Assembly: GCF_036881715.1 (NCBI RefSeq)
Contig: NZ_JBAKBF010000011.1
Coordinates: 62,001-126,000, forward strand
From: Pannonibacter anstelovis
GTDB taxonomy: Bacteria > Pseudomonadota > Alphaproteobacteria > Rhizobiales > Stappiaceae
Reading direction: 5' to 3'
Length of the DNA stretch: 64,000 bases
Numbering within the stretch: the stretch's first letter is position 1; every line of letters begins with the position of its first letter. The notes beneath the pieces were generated by a model. That model did not search any database. It saw only the letters and a list, made by a program, of their open reading frames with translations, and had not been told where the DNA came from. The position numbers and the translations under genes are program-made. Of this stretch, positions 9,603 to 18,829 are shown piece after piece.

Positions 9603-12600
9603 CCAGCCACAGCACACGCGGCGGCCACATGCGCACCGGCAATGGCGGACGGGTGGACAGATCCCGACCTGTCAACTTCACTTTCGATGGAAAGGAAATG
9701 ACTGGCCTTGCCGGGGATACGCTCGCTTCGGCCCTCATCGCCAACGGGGTGCATCTGACAGGCCGCTCCTTCAAGTATCACCGCCCGCGCGGCATCGTAA
9801 CGGCAGGTTCGGAAGAGCCCAATGCGCTGGTGGGCGTCTACCGGCACGGCGACCAGACGCCGAACCTGCGCGCCCCGCAGGTGGAGCTTTACGAGGGCCT
9901 TACGGCCGTCAGTCAGAACCGTTTCCCCTCGCTGGAGTTCGACGTGGGGGCGGTCAACAATGTGCTGTCGCCGCTGTTCCCGGCGGGCTTCTACTACAAG
10001 ACCTTCATGTGGCCGAAGGCGTTCTGGGACCGGGTGTATGAGCCGGTGATCCGCGCCGCCGCGGGTCTCGGCAAGCCGCCGAAGCTGGCAGATCCGGACC
10101 GCTACGCCAACACCTATGCGCACTGCGATGTGCTGGTGATTGGTGCTGGCCCCGCAGGCCTTGCCGCCGCTCTTGCCGCCAGCGAAAGCGGCGCGCGGGT
10201 GATCCTGTGCGACGAGCAGGCGGAAATGGGCGGCTCGCTGCTGGCAGAATCTGGCGCCACCATCGAAGGCCATGCGGCGGCGGACTGGGCGGCGGCAACG
10301 CTGGCCACACTCGCAGCACGCGGCAACGTCACCCTGCTGCCGCGCACCACGGCTTTCGGCTATTTCGTGCAGAACTTCGTCGCCCTCGCCGAGCGGGTAA
10401 CGGACCACCTTGCCCAACCCGATCCGGCACTGCCGCGTGAGCGGATGTGGCAGGTGCGCGCGAAGGAAGTCGTCATCGCCGCTGGCGCTCATGAGCGTCC
10501 GCTCGTCTTCCCGGAGAATGACCGGCCCGGCATCATGCTGGCAGGCGCAGGCCGGACCTATCTCAACCGTTATGGCGCCAAGGTTGGCCGCAACGTGCTG
10601 GTGGCTGCTGCCTGTGACAGCGCCTGGACGGCAGCCTTCGATCTTGCCGCTTCCGGCGTGGATATCGCCGCCATCGCCGACCTGCGCCGCACGCCGCCGG
10701 AGCATCTGGTCGCGGAAGCTGCAAGGCTCGGCATCCGGGTCGAAACCGGTTGCACCGTGACCGGTACCTCCGGGCATCTGCGCGTCAGCAAGGCGCTGCT
10801 GGGCCGGTTACGCGAGGATGGAAGCGTGGCGGCCGCCGGTGACATAAACTGCGACGCCATTCTCATGTCCGGCGGCTGGACGCCTGCGGTCAGCCTCTAT
10901 TCCCAGTCCCGCGGCAAAGTGGTCTGGAATGACGAGATGCAGGCCTTCCTTCCGGGTGAGAGTGTCCAGAACGAGCGCTCCACCGGAAGCTGCCGGGGCG
11001 TGAACGGCCTTGCTGCTGTCCTCAACGATGGCTATGCCGCCGGTGAGCAGGCGGCAAACAAGGCCGTCGGAGCACCTTTGAAGGTTCGCAGCATCCGTGC
11101 CGATGGGGCAGAAGCTGCCACGGGCGGTTTCCTCGGCGCGCTGCCGCATGACCGCGACGCCTCCCGCGTGAAGGCCTTCGTCGATTTCCAGAACGATGTG
11201 ACGGCAAAGGATGTGGAACTGGCGGTGCGTGAGGGCATGCATTCCATCGAGCACATCAAGCGCTACACCACCACCGGCATGGCAACCGATCAGGGCCGCC
11301 TGTCCAACCTCAACGCACTGGCGATTGCCTCCGGCGCACTGGGCACCGCCCTGCCACAGGTGGGCCTCACCACCTTCCGCCTGCCCTACACGCCGACGAC
11401 TTTCGGCACCTTCGCCGGGTCTTCGCGCGGAGATGCCTTCGATCCCGTCCGCCGCACGCCTTCCCACGATTGGGTGGTGAAGCAGGGCGGAATCTTTGAG
11501 GACGTGGGCCAGTGGAAGCGCACCTGGTACTTCCCCAAGGCGGGCGAGGACATGCATGCCGCCGTCGCCCGCGAGTGCCGCACGGCACGGCAGACGGCCG
11601 GCCAGTTCGACGCTTCCACCCTTGGCAAGATCGAGGTGGTGGGCAAGGACGCAGCTGAGTTTCTGGAGCGCTTCTACACCAACCCGTGGAAGGGCCTGAA
11701 GCCGGGCCGCTGCCGTTATGCGGTGCTGCTCAACGAGGCTGGCTACATCATCGATGATGGCGTGGTGGGCAGGCTTTCGGAGGACCGTTTCCACGTCACC
11801 ACCACAACGGGCGGCGCAGCGCGCGTCTTTGCCATGATGGAGGACTTCCTCCAGACCGAATGGCCGGACCTCGACGTGTGGATCACGTCCACGACGGAAC
11901 AGTTCGCCGTCATTGCGGTGCAGGGGCCGAAGGCGCGTGAGATCATTGCGCCGTTTGTCGAGGGGCAGGATCTTTCCGCAGAAGCCTTCCCGCACATGAG
12001 CGTTGCCACCTGCCGCTTTGCCGGACTTCCATGCCGCCTGTTCCGCGTCAGCTTTACCGGCGAACTGGGCTTTGAGGTGAATGTCCCTGCCCGCCATGGC
12101 GCCAAGGTGTGGGAGATGATCTGGGCCGAAACCGAAAAGCATGGCGGCTGTGTCTATGGCACCGAAACCATGCACGTGCTGCGCGCGGAAAAGGGCTACA
12201 TCATCGTCGGCCAGGAAACCGACGGCACCGTGACGCCTGCCGATGCGGGCCTGGAGTGGGCGATCGGCAAGAAGAAGTTCGACTTCGTCGGCAAGCGCTC
12301 GCTGGCCCGGCCCGATCTCGTCGCTTCCGGCCGCAAGCAGGTCGTAGGCCTGCAACCGGTAGATCCCAAGCGGATGCTGGAAGAAGGCGCGCAGATCACC
12401 GCTGAAGCAAACCCGGCCAAGGGCACGCCTGCTTTGGGCCATGTGACCTCGGCTTACTGGAGCGAGGCACTGGGCCGCACCATCGGCCTTGGTGTCGTCA
12501 AAGATGGCCGCAGCCGGATGGGTGAAATCCTGCAGGTGCCGATGCCCTCGGGCGCCATCGCCGTGAAGATTGTGGACCCTGTGATGTATGACCCGGAAGG

Positions 12601-12619
12601 AACCCGTCTCGATGGCTGA
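9599..12619 (+). CDS. soxA: Sarcosine oxidase subunit alpha
   Basis: 1006-residue large subunit. The N-terminal GRVDRSRPVNFTFDGKEMTG block begins the ferredoxin-like domain. A Rossmann motif (VLVIGAGPAGLAAALA) at about 178 binds NAD. The central part belongs to the pyridine nucleotide-disulfide oxidoreductase fold. From about residue 670 an aminomethyltransferase (GcvT-like) domain binds tetrahydrofolate and captures the C1 group as methylene-THF. The start overlaps the soxD stop by 4 bases; ATG 9629 is an alternative that removes ten non-conserved residues. The stop overlaps soxG. Confidence 0.95.
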   Translation: MTSHSTRGGHMRTGNGGRVDRSRPVNFTFDGKEMTGLAGDTLASALIANGVHLTGRSFKYHRPRGIVTAGSEEPNALVGVYRHGDQTPNLRAPQVELYEGLTAVSQNRFPSLEFDVGAVNNVLSPLFPAGFYYKTFMWPKAFWDRVYEPVIRAAAGLGKPPKLADPDRYANTYAHCDVLVIGAGPAGLAAALAASESGARVILCDEQAEMGGSLLAESGATIEGHAAADWAAATLATLAARGNVTLLPRTTAFGYFVQNFVALAERVTDHLAQPDPALPRERMWQVRAKEVVIAAGAHERPLVFPENDRPGIMLAGAGRTYLNRYGAKVGRNVLVAAACDSAWTAAFDLAASGVDIAAIADLRRTPPEHLVAEAARLGIRVETGCTVTGTSGHLRVSKALLGRLREDGSVAAAGDINCDAILMSGGWTPAVSLYSQSRGKVVWNDEMQAFLPGESVQNERSTGSCRGVNGLAAVLNDGYAAGEQAANKAVGAPLKVRSIRADGAEAATGGFLGALPHDRDASRVKAFVDFQNDVTAKDVELAVREGMHSIEHIKRYTTTGMATDQGRLSNLNALAIASGALGTALPQVGLTTFRLPYTPTTFGTFAGSSRGDAFDPVRRTPSHDWVVKQGGIFEDVGQWKRTWYFPKAGEDMHAAVARECRTARQTAGQFDASTLGKIEVVGKDAAEFLERFYTNPWKGLKPGRCRYAVLLNEAGYIIDDGVVGRLSEDRFHVTTTTGGAARVFAMMEDFLQTEWPDLDVWITSTTEQFAVIAVQGPKAREIIAPFVEGQDLSAEAFPHMSVATCRFAGLPCRLFRVSFTGELGFEVNVPARHGAKVWEMIWAETEKHGGCVYGTETMHVLRAEKGYIIVGQETDGTVTPADAGLEWAIGKKKFDFVGKRSLARPDLVASGRKQVVGLQPVDPKRMLEEGAQITAEANPAKGTPALGHVTSAYWSEALGRTIGLGVVKDGRSRMGEILQVPMPSGAIAVKIVDPVMYDPEGTRLDG

Positions 12620-13181
12620 GATCTACACCCCTGCCGCAGGCGAAACCCCGGTTCTGCGCTACGAAGGCCTGACCGTTTCGCGTTGCGCGCCGCTGGCCCG
12701 GCTCTCCTTCCGGGGCCGCGCCCCGGCGCAGGAGGCCATCGCCTCTGTACTTGGCACCGCCCTGCCCCAGACACCGCTGACGGCGGCCGTATCTGGCAGC
12801 AAGGCTGCCCTGTGGCTCGGCCCCGATGAATGGCTGCTGCTGGCGCCCGAGGCGGAGCTGGACGCCTTTCAGGCGGCTGCTGAAAGTGCCGTCTCCGGAC
12901 TCGCGGCATCTGTTACGGACATTTCGCACCGGCAGGACGCGGTGCTTGTCTCAGGCGCAAAGGCCGTCTGGCTGCTCAACACAGGCGTCTTCCTCGACCT
13001 CAGTCCCGCCGCCTTCCCGGTGGGCATGGTCACCCGCACCCTCTGCCACAAGGCGGAGGTGGTGCTGTGGCGGATTGCAGAAGATAGTTTCGTGCTCGAA
13101 TCCTGGCGCAGCTTCCTGCCTTACGTGCTGGAACATATGGAAGATGCAGCACTGGAGCTGGGGGCAAAGGCGCCTGCGTGA
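12612..13181 (+). CDS. soxG: Sarcosine oxidase subunit gamma
   Basis: 189-residue GcvT-related small subunit, last gene of the soxBDAG operon. The start at ATG 12612 (MAEIYTPA) overlaps the last 8 bases of soxA. The pattern WLGPDEWLLLAP in the middle and DLSPAAFPVGMVTRTLCHKAEVVLWR in the second half is typical of SoxG. Genes often found downstream in other genomes (purU, folD, glyA) are absent; a strong hairpin follows 30 bases later. Confidence 0.92.
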   Translation: MAEIYTPAAGETPVLRYEGLTVSRCAPLARLSFRGRAPAQEAIASVLGTALPQTPLTAAVSGSKAALWLGPDEWLLLAPEAELDAFQAAAESAVSGLAASVTDISHRQDAVLVSGAKAVWLLNTGVFLDLSPAAFPVGMVTRTLCHKAEVVLWRIAEDSFVLESWRSFLPYVLEHMEDAALELGAKAPA

Positions 13182-13211
13182 CGGGGCGCAGCAGCACCTG
13201 ACCGGAAACAG

Positions 13212-13245
13212 AAAAGCCCGGAAGCGTGACCGCTTCCGGGCTTTT
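13212..13245. terminator. Bidirectional rho-independent terminator soxG / PiT
   Basis: Perfect 15-bp inverted repeat, AAAAGCCCGGAAGCG and its complement, around a TGAC loop. It ends in TTTT on both strands and lies between two converging genes. Confidence 0.9.
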
Positions 13246-13264
13246 GTCATGGTGCAGCTAGCCT

Positions 13265-14755
13265 TCAACCAAGCAGGAAGGAAAGGACAAAGAGCACGCC
13301 AGCGCCGAGGAGTGCAGCAGCCGGAACCGTCACCACCCAGGCAGCCAGGATCGTCATCACATGAGCGCGGCGGACGAGGAAACGGCGCTTCTGCTCCTCA
13401 CGGTTCCTGATCGGACGCAGACGCTTGCCCTTGCCCGCGCCATCCGCCATGACAGTCAACCGCGACCCGACGCGCTGGGTTTCCCATTCGCGGAAGAAAC
13501 CAACGCCGAAGACGCCGCCGACAGCTACATGAGTGGTGCTGACGGGCAGCCCCAGAGCGGAGGCGAGGATGACCGTCACGGCGGTCGCCAGCGCCACGCA
13601 ATAGGCACGGATCGGGTTGAGCTTGGTGATCTGCTGGCCGACAAGGTGGATGAGGCGCGGACCGAACAGCACCAGCCCGAGCGAAATGCCAATGGCGCCG
13701 ATGACCATAACCCAGAGCGGGATCTCGACCTCGCTTACCATGTGGCCAGACCGGATGACGCCCGCGATGGCGGCAACAGGTCCCACGGCGTTGGCCACGT
13801 CATTGGCTCCGTGGGCAAAGGACATGAGTGCAGCCGCGCAGACGAGCGGGAGGGCAAACAGCCTGCGCACAGACTGGTTGCGGTTCTCCATGCCACGTGC
13901 CTGACGGCGCACATAGGGCTGGGCCAGCAGCCAGGAGAGAATGGCAACCACCAGTCCGGCAACCAGCGCCCCAGGCAACTTGAGACCTGCGGCGGGAAAG
14001 GCTTTCATCACGATGTAGGTGCTGAAAACACCCGTCATCGCGGCGATGAGAATGGGTACCCAGAAGCGGGAAGCCGCTATCTTGTCCGGCTGATAGACTG
14101 TGACATTGCGGACGAAAGCCAGAAAGAAAGCAGCCAGAATGCCGCCAAGCACCGGTGAAATGACCCAGCTGATGGCAATGCCGCCAAGCGTCGTCCAATT
14201 GACGGCAGCAATGCCCGCCGCGGCCGCACCAGCCCCGGCCACTGCGCCGACAATCGCCTGCGTGGTGGAGACGGGAGCGCCGATCCAGGTGGCCAGATTG
14301 ACCCAGACACCCGCCGCCACCAGGGCAGAGAGCATGACCAGCATGAAGGCATGCGGACTGGCCAGATCCTGCGGATGAATAATACCGCTGGAGATGGTGC
14401 TCACCACCTCACGCCCGGCCACAAGGGCGCCCAGCGTTTCGCAGACCGCCGCGATGGCAAGCGCCGCCCCCAGCGACAGGGCGCGAGCGCCAACCGCCGG
14501 CCCCATGTTATTGGCGACATCATTGGCACCGATGTTCAGCGCCATATAGGCGCCGAGCGCGGCAGCGGCGATGAGCATGGAACCGGAAACGCCGCCGCCG
14601 ACGAATTGCCAGGCGGCCAGAGCACAGATCATGATGAAGACAAAGGAGAGACCAGGCGCGACAAGGCGGCGCGCAGCCGTTCCGGCCGCATCCTCGATAT
14701 AACCGATCCTGTCCAGATCCTTGTCGAGGGCAGATTGAGTTTCCGGTTTTTTCAA
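13265..14755 (-). CDS. Inorganic phosphate transporter, PiT family
   Basis: 496-residue inner-membrane phosphate symporter. Both halves of the internal duplication carry the signature: GANDVANNMGPAVG near residue 75 and HGANDVANAVGPVAA near residue 315. About ten to twelve TM segments are evident, with a soluble loop between the halves containing ARGMENRNQSVRR. It lacks the adjacent DUF47/PhoU-like gene that often accompanies PiT genes. No Pho box was identified. Confidence 0.92.
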   Translation of the reverse strand: MKKPETQSALDKDLDRIGYIEDAAGTAARRLVAPGLSFVFIMICALAAWQFVGGGVSGSMLIAAAALGAYMALNIGANDVANNMGPAVGARALSLGAALAIAAVCETLGALVAGREVVSTISSGIIHPQDLASPHAFMLVMLSALVAAGVWVNLATWIGAPVSTTQAIVGAVAGAGAAAAGIAAVNWTTLGGIAISWVISPVLGGILAAFFLAFVRNVTVYQPDKIAASRFWVPILIAAMTGVFSTYIVMKAFPAAGLKLPGALVAGLVVAILSWLLAQPYVRRQARGMENRNQSVRRLFALPLVCAAALMSFAHGANDVANAVGPVAAIAGVIRSGHMVSEVEIPLWVMVIGAIGISLGLVLFGPRLIHLVGQQITKLNPIRAYCVALATAVTVILASALGLPVSTTHVAVGGVFGVGFFREWETQRVGSRLTVMADGAGKGKRLRPIRNREEQKRRFLVRRAHVMTILAAWVVTVPAAALLGAGVLFVLSFLLG

Positions 14756-14855
14756 CGTGCAGCGCCTTGCGGCGTCCCTCAGTGACAGCCCTCTGCGGAT
14801 GCAGAGAGCATCCCGCCTCAGGTTTTGTGTGATTTGGCGCCGTTATCGCAGATTT

Positions 14856-15374
14856 TCAGGCGCTCGCAACCTGATCGCGCTGAAGCCGCTTCAGAATATC
14901 CACCAGCCCCGGTTCGCTGGCCAGCTTGATCGCCTCTGCAACCGGCAGCCAGCGGCACTCCCTCTCTCCTGCCTCGGGATAGTCCTCAGCCTGCGCCTGC
15001 GCTTCGATCAGAAAGACAAGCACATCCGTATCCACACGAAGGCCGCTGTTCAGGCCCTTCGTCGAGCGGAAACGGCCATAGGGCTCCTGCGAAACCTTTC
15101 CGGTAACTCCCGCCTCTTCAAAGGCTTCGATCATGGCGGTGCGGTGCGAGCGGTGGTCCAGTTCCGGCCAGCCTTTCGGCAGGATCCATCGCTTGGTGCC
15201 ACGGGAGGCGACAAGCAGGACTTCCAGCTGGCCGTTGCGCATACGATGGCACAGCGCCGCGATCTGCAGCCGCGCCGGGCGCAGGAAAAGGCCACGCAAA
15301 CGGCCCCACAAACGCTGCATGGTGGAATGGGACGTCACTGCCGGGTCCAGATATGAGGTCGCACTGTCCACCAT
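14856..15374 (-). CDS. NUDIX hydrolase
   Basis: 172-residue NUDIX protein of the diphosphoinositol-polyphosphate phosphohydrolase-like group common in alphaproteobacteria. The NUDIX box runs from GWPELDH to IEAFEEAGV at about 84-106. Its core EEAG metal ligands are intact, but the usual Glu six residues after the first Gly is His, and the Arg before the first core Glu is Ile. WILPKGWP precedes the box, as in DIPP-like relatives. The substrate is not predictable. It is monocistronic. Confidence 0.85.
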   Translation of the reverse strand: MVDSATSYLDPAVTSHSTMQRLWGRLRGLFLRPARLQIAALCHRMRNGQLEVLLVASRGTKRWILPKGWPELDHRSHRTAMIEAFEEAGVTGKVSQEPYGRFRSTKGLNSGLRVDTDVLVFLIEAQAQAEDYPEAGERECRWLPVAEAIKLASEPGLVDILKRLQRDQVASA

Positions 15375-15638
15375 TGGACGTCCTTTCCCTCAAGCGTGTG
15401 AAAGAGGAGGCCTGATAGAGGCTAACCACCACCCCAATAGGCTCAAATGAACATGCTCACCCTCATGAAATGTTCATTCGAACAGGCAAGTCAAGGCACA
15501 CTCAGACAGAATGACGCCAATAATGCGACATTCCGTAAAGTCATCTTCAAAAATTCGAAAAATTTGCCGGCTAATCCGCAGGGTCCCCCGCTGCAGCAGG
15601 CCGGAAGCGCAGCTTTCTGCGCTTCCGGCACGCCTTCG
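15375..15638. other. Intergenic stretch upstream of the NUDIX gene
   Basis: 264 bases, AT-richer than its surroundings at 15440-15570. It holds the NUDIX gene promoter and the terminator-like hairpin of the nitrilase-family gene at 15600-15629. No gene is seen. Confidence 0.4.
15600..15629 (-). terminator. Hairpin downstream of the nitrilase-family gene
   Basis: Perfect 13-bp stem GCCGGAAGCGCAG / CTGCGCTTCCGGC with a 4-base loop, 10 bases past the stop. There is no U-run. Confidence 0.55.
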
Positions 15639-16544
15639 TCAGGCGTTGAGATCCTCACGCTCCAAGGTGATTCCCTCTGCGCTCCAGCCACCAGGCCACA
15701 CCTCGGCACCGCCAGCGCGCAGCCTGCGCACCACATCAAGCGGCGGATGGACGATCAGGAAGGGCTCTTCTCCGGCGGTGCCGCCCGTGGGCTCAAGCCG
15801 GGCTGCGACCCCCGTGAAACCAAGCTCCGCCTCACAGGGGGTGAACAGCGTCGCACCGGAGATATTGGTGTCATTCTGTGTCGTGCCGGTAGAAGCGCCC
15901 GTCACGCCGCAGACGGCAACGCAGGTCATCAGTTCCACCGCCCGCGCCTTTGCACAGTCGAACACCCGGTGATAGCCGGAAAGCTGCGATGTCATGGAAG
16001 GAACCAGCAGCAGGTCGATCTTTTCCGGCGCCAGCAGACAGGACAGTGCAGGCATTTCCACATCGAGGCAGATGAGCATCGCCATGCGCACACCCTCCAG
16101 CTCGAACACCTTCAACCGCTTGCCGGGCTTGAGCGTCCAGCTTTCCGGGTCCTTTTCGAAAGGTGTGAGCGCCAGCTTGTCGTGGGAATGCGCTTCTCCT
16201 TCCGGCGTGTAAAGCCAGGCACGATTGGTGAAGCCGCCATCTTCCGCAGGCCAGGGTGTTGAGCCCGCGAGGAGAGACAGTCCGTATTTGCGCGGCAGAT
16301 CCGCCAGCTGCGGCGCAATTTCCTGTGCGACACCCGCCATGAAAGCCAGCTCGGAGGTTGGCACGAGCCCATCCGGCTTGAACGAGAGGCAAGCCTCGAT
16401 GGCATATTCCGGCAGCATCAGAAGCCGTGCGCCACCCTCTTTTGCACGCTGCATGCGGGCTTCAACAGCAGCGACATAATCCTCCGGTGAAGCCGGTGCG
16501 AAGCCCAGATTGAAGGCGCAGAGGGCAATCGGAAAGTCAGTCAT
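15639..16544 (-). CDS. Carbon-nitrogen hydrolase (nitrilase superfamily)
   Basis: 301-residue cytosolic amidase or nitrilase. The Glu-Lys-Cys catalytic triad is readable: E46 in LLMLPEYA, K123 in HDKLALTPFEK and C159 in MLICLDVEMP. The DLLLVPSM strand and the HRVFDCAKARAVE helix complete the fold. The exact substrate is unknown; the family cuts linear amides and nitriles. It is monocistronic, about 90 bases downstream of the end of a small ORF on the same strand. Confidence 0.88.
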   Translation of the reverse strand: MTDFPIALCAFNLGFAPASPEDYVAAVEARMQRAKEGGARLLMLPEYAIEACLSFKPDGLVPTSELAFMAGVAQEIAPQLADLPRKYGLSLLAGSTPWPAEDGGFTNRAWLYTPEGEAHSHDKLALTPFEKDPESWTLKPGKRLKVFELEGVRMAMLICLDVEMPALSCLLAPEKIDLLLVPSMTSQLSGYHRVFDCAKARAVELMTCVAVCGVTGASTGTTQNDTNISGATLFTPCEAELGFTGVAARLEPTGGTAGEEPFLIVHPPLDVVRRLRAGGAEVWPGGWSAEGITLEREDLNA

Positions 16545-16638
16545 GGCCGGTCCATATGCTGTTGCGGGGCAAACTTACCCCTTCTGCATGACCGATTTAA
16601 GAGCCCTGGTAAAGAGATGGAACGCGATCTGCGGGCGA

Positions 16639-16842
16639 TCAGCCCGGCATGCCAAGTCTGAACAGGCTGAGCAAGGCGGCGACAGCCAGGCATTCCTGCA
16701 AGGGCACCGGAATGAAGGTGACAGGCAGCGGCGCAGGATCAGAATCCACCCCCGCGCGAACCTTGGCAAGGCCAGCGAGCGCCCGATCGGCAGAACGGTC
16801 AAGTTCCGCAAACACCGCTCTGAGTTCGTCCTGGCTCTTCAT
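16639..16842 (-). CDS. Hypothetical small protein
   Basis: 67 residues, beginning MKSQDELRAVFAELDRSADRALAGLAKV, which would form one amphipathic helix, followed by a Pro/Val-rich segment and a hydrophobic C-terminus (ECLAVAALLSLFRLG). A GGGGA upstream of the ATG could serve as ribosome-binding site. I do not recognise the family. It sits between recJ and the nitrilase-family gene on the same strand as both. A plus-strand frame overlaps here too, but its composition is less convincing. Confidence 0.4.
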   Translation of the reverse strand: MKSQDELRAVFAELDRSADRALAGLAKVRAGVDSDPAPLPVTFIPVPLQECLAVAALLSLFRLGMPG

Positions 16843-16981
16843 CAGATCCCCGCGCTGTATCCTTCAGCCAGATGACTCTACCGCGTGCCCCTTACGGCAT
16901 GGTTAATGCCCTGCGAATGGGGCAGAAAAACGCAAGGCTTGTCCGCCCGCTTCAGGACACGGCATTGTGCCTAGCGGCGGC

Positions 16982-18814
16982 TCACAGCCGGTTCACCTGC
17001 GGGTCTGCGACATCGAGAATGCGCAACTGCACACGCTGCGCGCCCTGCCAGGTGTCGATGGAGAGGCTTCCAGCCACATGCAGCATCTTGCCCCGCCCGG
17101 CCAGCAGCGCCTCGCCGAATGGCTTCTCGGCAGCCTTGAAGGCAATGCCCTTCAGCGTCTGGCCATCAGCACCGGCCAGCGTTGCCCGCACATGGCCGTT
17201 GCCGACCACATCCGCATAGGAAATGCGGTGTGAGGGGAAGGCAAACACCGGCTCGGGATGGCCAGCACCAAAGGGGCCGGCCAGTTCCAGCTTGTTCAGA
17301 AGTTCGATCGTCGCCCCGCCTGCGGTCAGCGCCGCATCCACCTTCAGCTCGCGGCTGGCGCTGGCGACTTCCACGTCTTCGCGCAGCATCTCGTTGAAGA
17401 AGGCGGTCAGCTCCCCTTCCCGCTCACGCCGCACGGTCAGGCCCGCTGCCATGGCGTGGCCGCCGCCTTTTTCCAGCAGCCCCTCTTCCACCGCCTTGCG
17501 CACGGCCCGGCCAAGATCAACGCCGGGAATCGAGCGGCCGGAACCGGTTCCCTTGCCGCTGGCGTCGTAAGCAATGGCGAAAGCCGGGCGGCGGTGGCTT
17601 TCCTTGAGGCGCGAGGCGATCAGCCCGACGATGCCCGGATGCCAGCCATCGGAACCCGTCAGCAGCACCGCCGGGTCTTCCGACTGGATGCGGACGACGG
17701 CCTGTGCATCGCCCTCTTCCAGCATCACCGCTTCCATCGCCTGCCGCTCCGCGTTCAGCCGGTCCAGCTGTTCGGCAATGGCACGGGCCTGCGCGCTGTC
17801 ACGCGTGGTCAACAGGCGCGCACCGAGAGCAGCATCGCCAATGCGCCCGCCAGCATTGATGCGCGGCCCCAACAGGAAACCCAGATGATAGGAGGACGGC
17901 TTGCCGCCCACCCGCGCCACATCCGCCAGCGCCGCAAGGCCGGGGTTGGAACGGGCATGCATGGAAATGAGGCCCTTGGTGACATAGGCCCGGTTCAGCC
18001 CCTTGAGCGGCACCACATCGCAGACCGTGCCAAGGGCGACAAGATCGAGCAGCGCCAGCAGATCCGGCTCCCGGCGCCCGGCAAAAGCACCGCGCCGCCG
18101 CAGTTCGCGGTTGAGGCCGACAAGAAACAGGAACGTGACGCCAACAGCCGCCAGATGCCCCTGCCCCGAAAGGTCATCCTGCCGGTTAGGATTGACCAGC
18201 GCGCGGACCTGCGGCAGTTCCACGCCGCACTGGTGATGGTCGATCACGACCACGTCCAGCCCCAGCCGCGCCGCCGTTTCGAACGCCTCGAAGGAAGTGC
18301 TGCCGCAATCGACGGTCACCAGCAGCCGTGCCCCATCCTGGTGCAGCGCCTCGATGGCCGGACCGTTGGGGCCATAGCCCTCGATGATGCGGTCGGGAAT
18401 ATGGATCACCGCCTCCTGCCCCACCTCGGCCAGATAGCGGGAGAGCAGAGCGGAAGACGTGGCGCCATCCACGTCGTAATCACCGAAGATCGCAATGCGG
18501 GTGCCGGACTGGACGGCATCGGCCACCCGCGCCACAGCCTGATCCATGTGGACGAGGCTGGAAGGGTCCGGCATCAGCCCCTTCAGCGTCGGGTCGAGAA
18601 AGGCTTCCGCATCCTCAAGCGCCACATCGCGGGCCGCCATGACGCGCGCGATCACATCGGCAAGGCCGAACCGCTGCGCCATGGCAAGGGCGGTGAGCGA
18701 CTGCGCCTGTGTCAGCCGCTCGCGCCAGATCTGTCCGTTTGCAGAACGTGTCACGCCCAGCACGGTGCGCCCGGTCTCCGAAGCGGCACCTGCAATAGGT
18801 CCGGCACCTGTCAC
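16982..18814 (-). CDS. recJ: Single-stranded-DNA-specific exonuclease RecJ
   Basis: 610-residue 5'-3' ssDNA exonuclease used in RecF-pathway recombination and mismatch repair. DHH-family motifs are present: IFGDYDVDGATSS at about 109-121, TVDCGS, the IDHHQ motif near 190, and GPRINAGGRIG in the DHHA1 part. A C-terminal OB-fold follows. Length is as expected. It is the last gene of the run aminotransferase-hom-glpX-recJ, starting 15 bases after the glpX stop, so it is probably cotranscribed. Confidence 0.95.
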   Translation of the reverse strand: MTGAGPIAGAASETGRTVLGVTRSANGQIWRERLTQAQSLTALAMAQRFGLADVIARVMAARDVALEDAEAFLDPTLKGLMPDPSSLVHMDQAVARVADAVQSGTRIAIFGDYDVDGATSSALLSRYLAEVGQEAVIHIPDRIIEGYGPNGPAIEALHQDGARLLVTVDCGSTSFEAFETAARLGLDVVVIDHHQCGVELPQVRALVNPNRQDDLSGQGHLAAVGVTFLFLVGLNRELRRRGAFAGRREPDLLALLDLVALGTVCDVVPLKGLNRAYVTKGLISMHARSNPGLAALADVARVGGKPSSYHLGFLLGPRINAGGRIGDAALGARLLTTRDSAQARAIAEQLDRLNAERQAMEAVMLEEGDAQAVVRIQSEDPAVLLTGSDGWHPGIVGLIASRLKESHRRPAFAIAYDASGKGTGSGRSIPGVDLGRAVRKAVEEGLLEKGGGHAMAAGLTVRREREGELTAFFNEMLREDVEVASASRELKVDAALTAGGATIELLNKLELAGPFGAGHPEPVFAFPSHRISYADVVGNGHVRATLAGADGQTLKGIAFKAAEKPFGEALLAGRGKMLHVAGSLSIDTWQGAQRVQLRILDVADPQVNRL

Positions 18815-18829
18815 GCCCTGCCCTCCAGC

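Noticed and set aside
10808..12442. 544-codon minus-strand frame opposite soxA
   Set aside because: Antisense shadow; soxA is intact over the whole range.
16510..16875. Plus-strand frame overlapping the small minus-strand ORF 16639-16842
   Set aside because: It begins antisense within the nitrilase-family gene, has no ribosome-binding site seen and poor composition.
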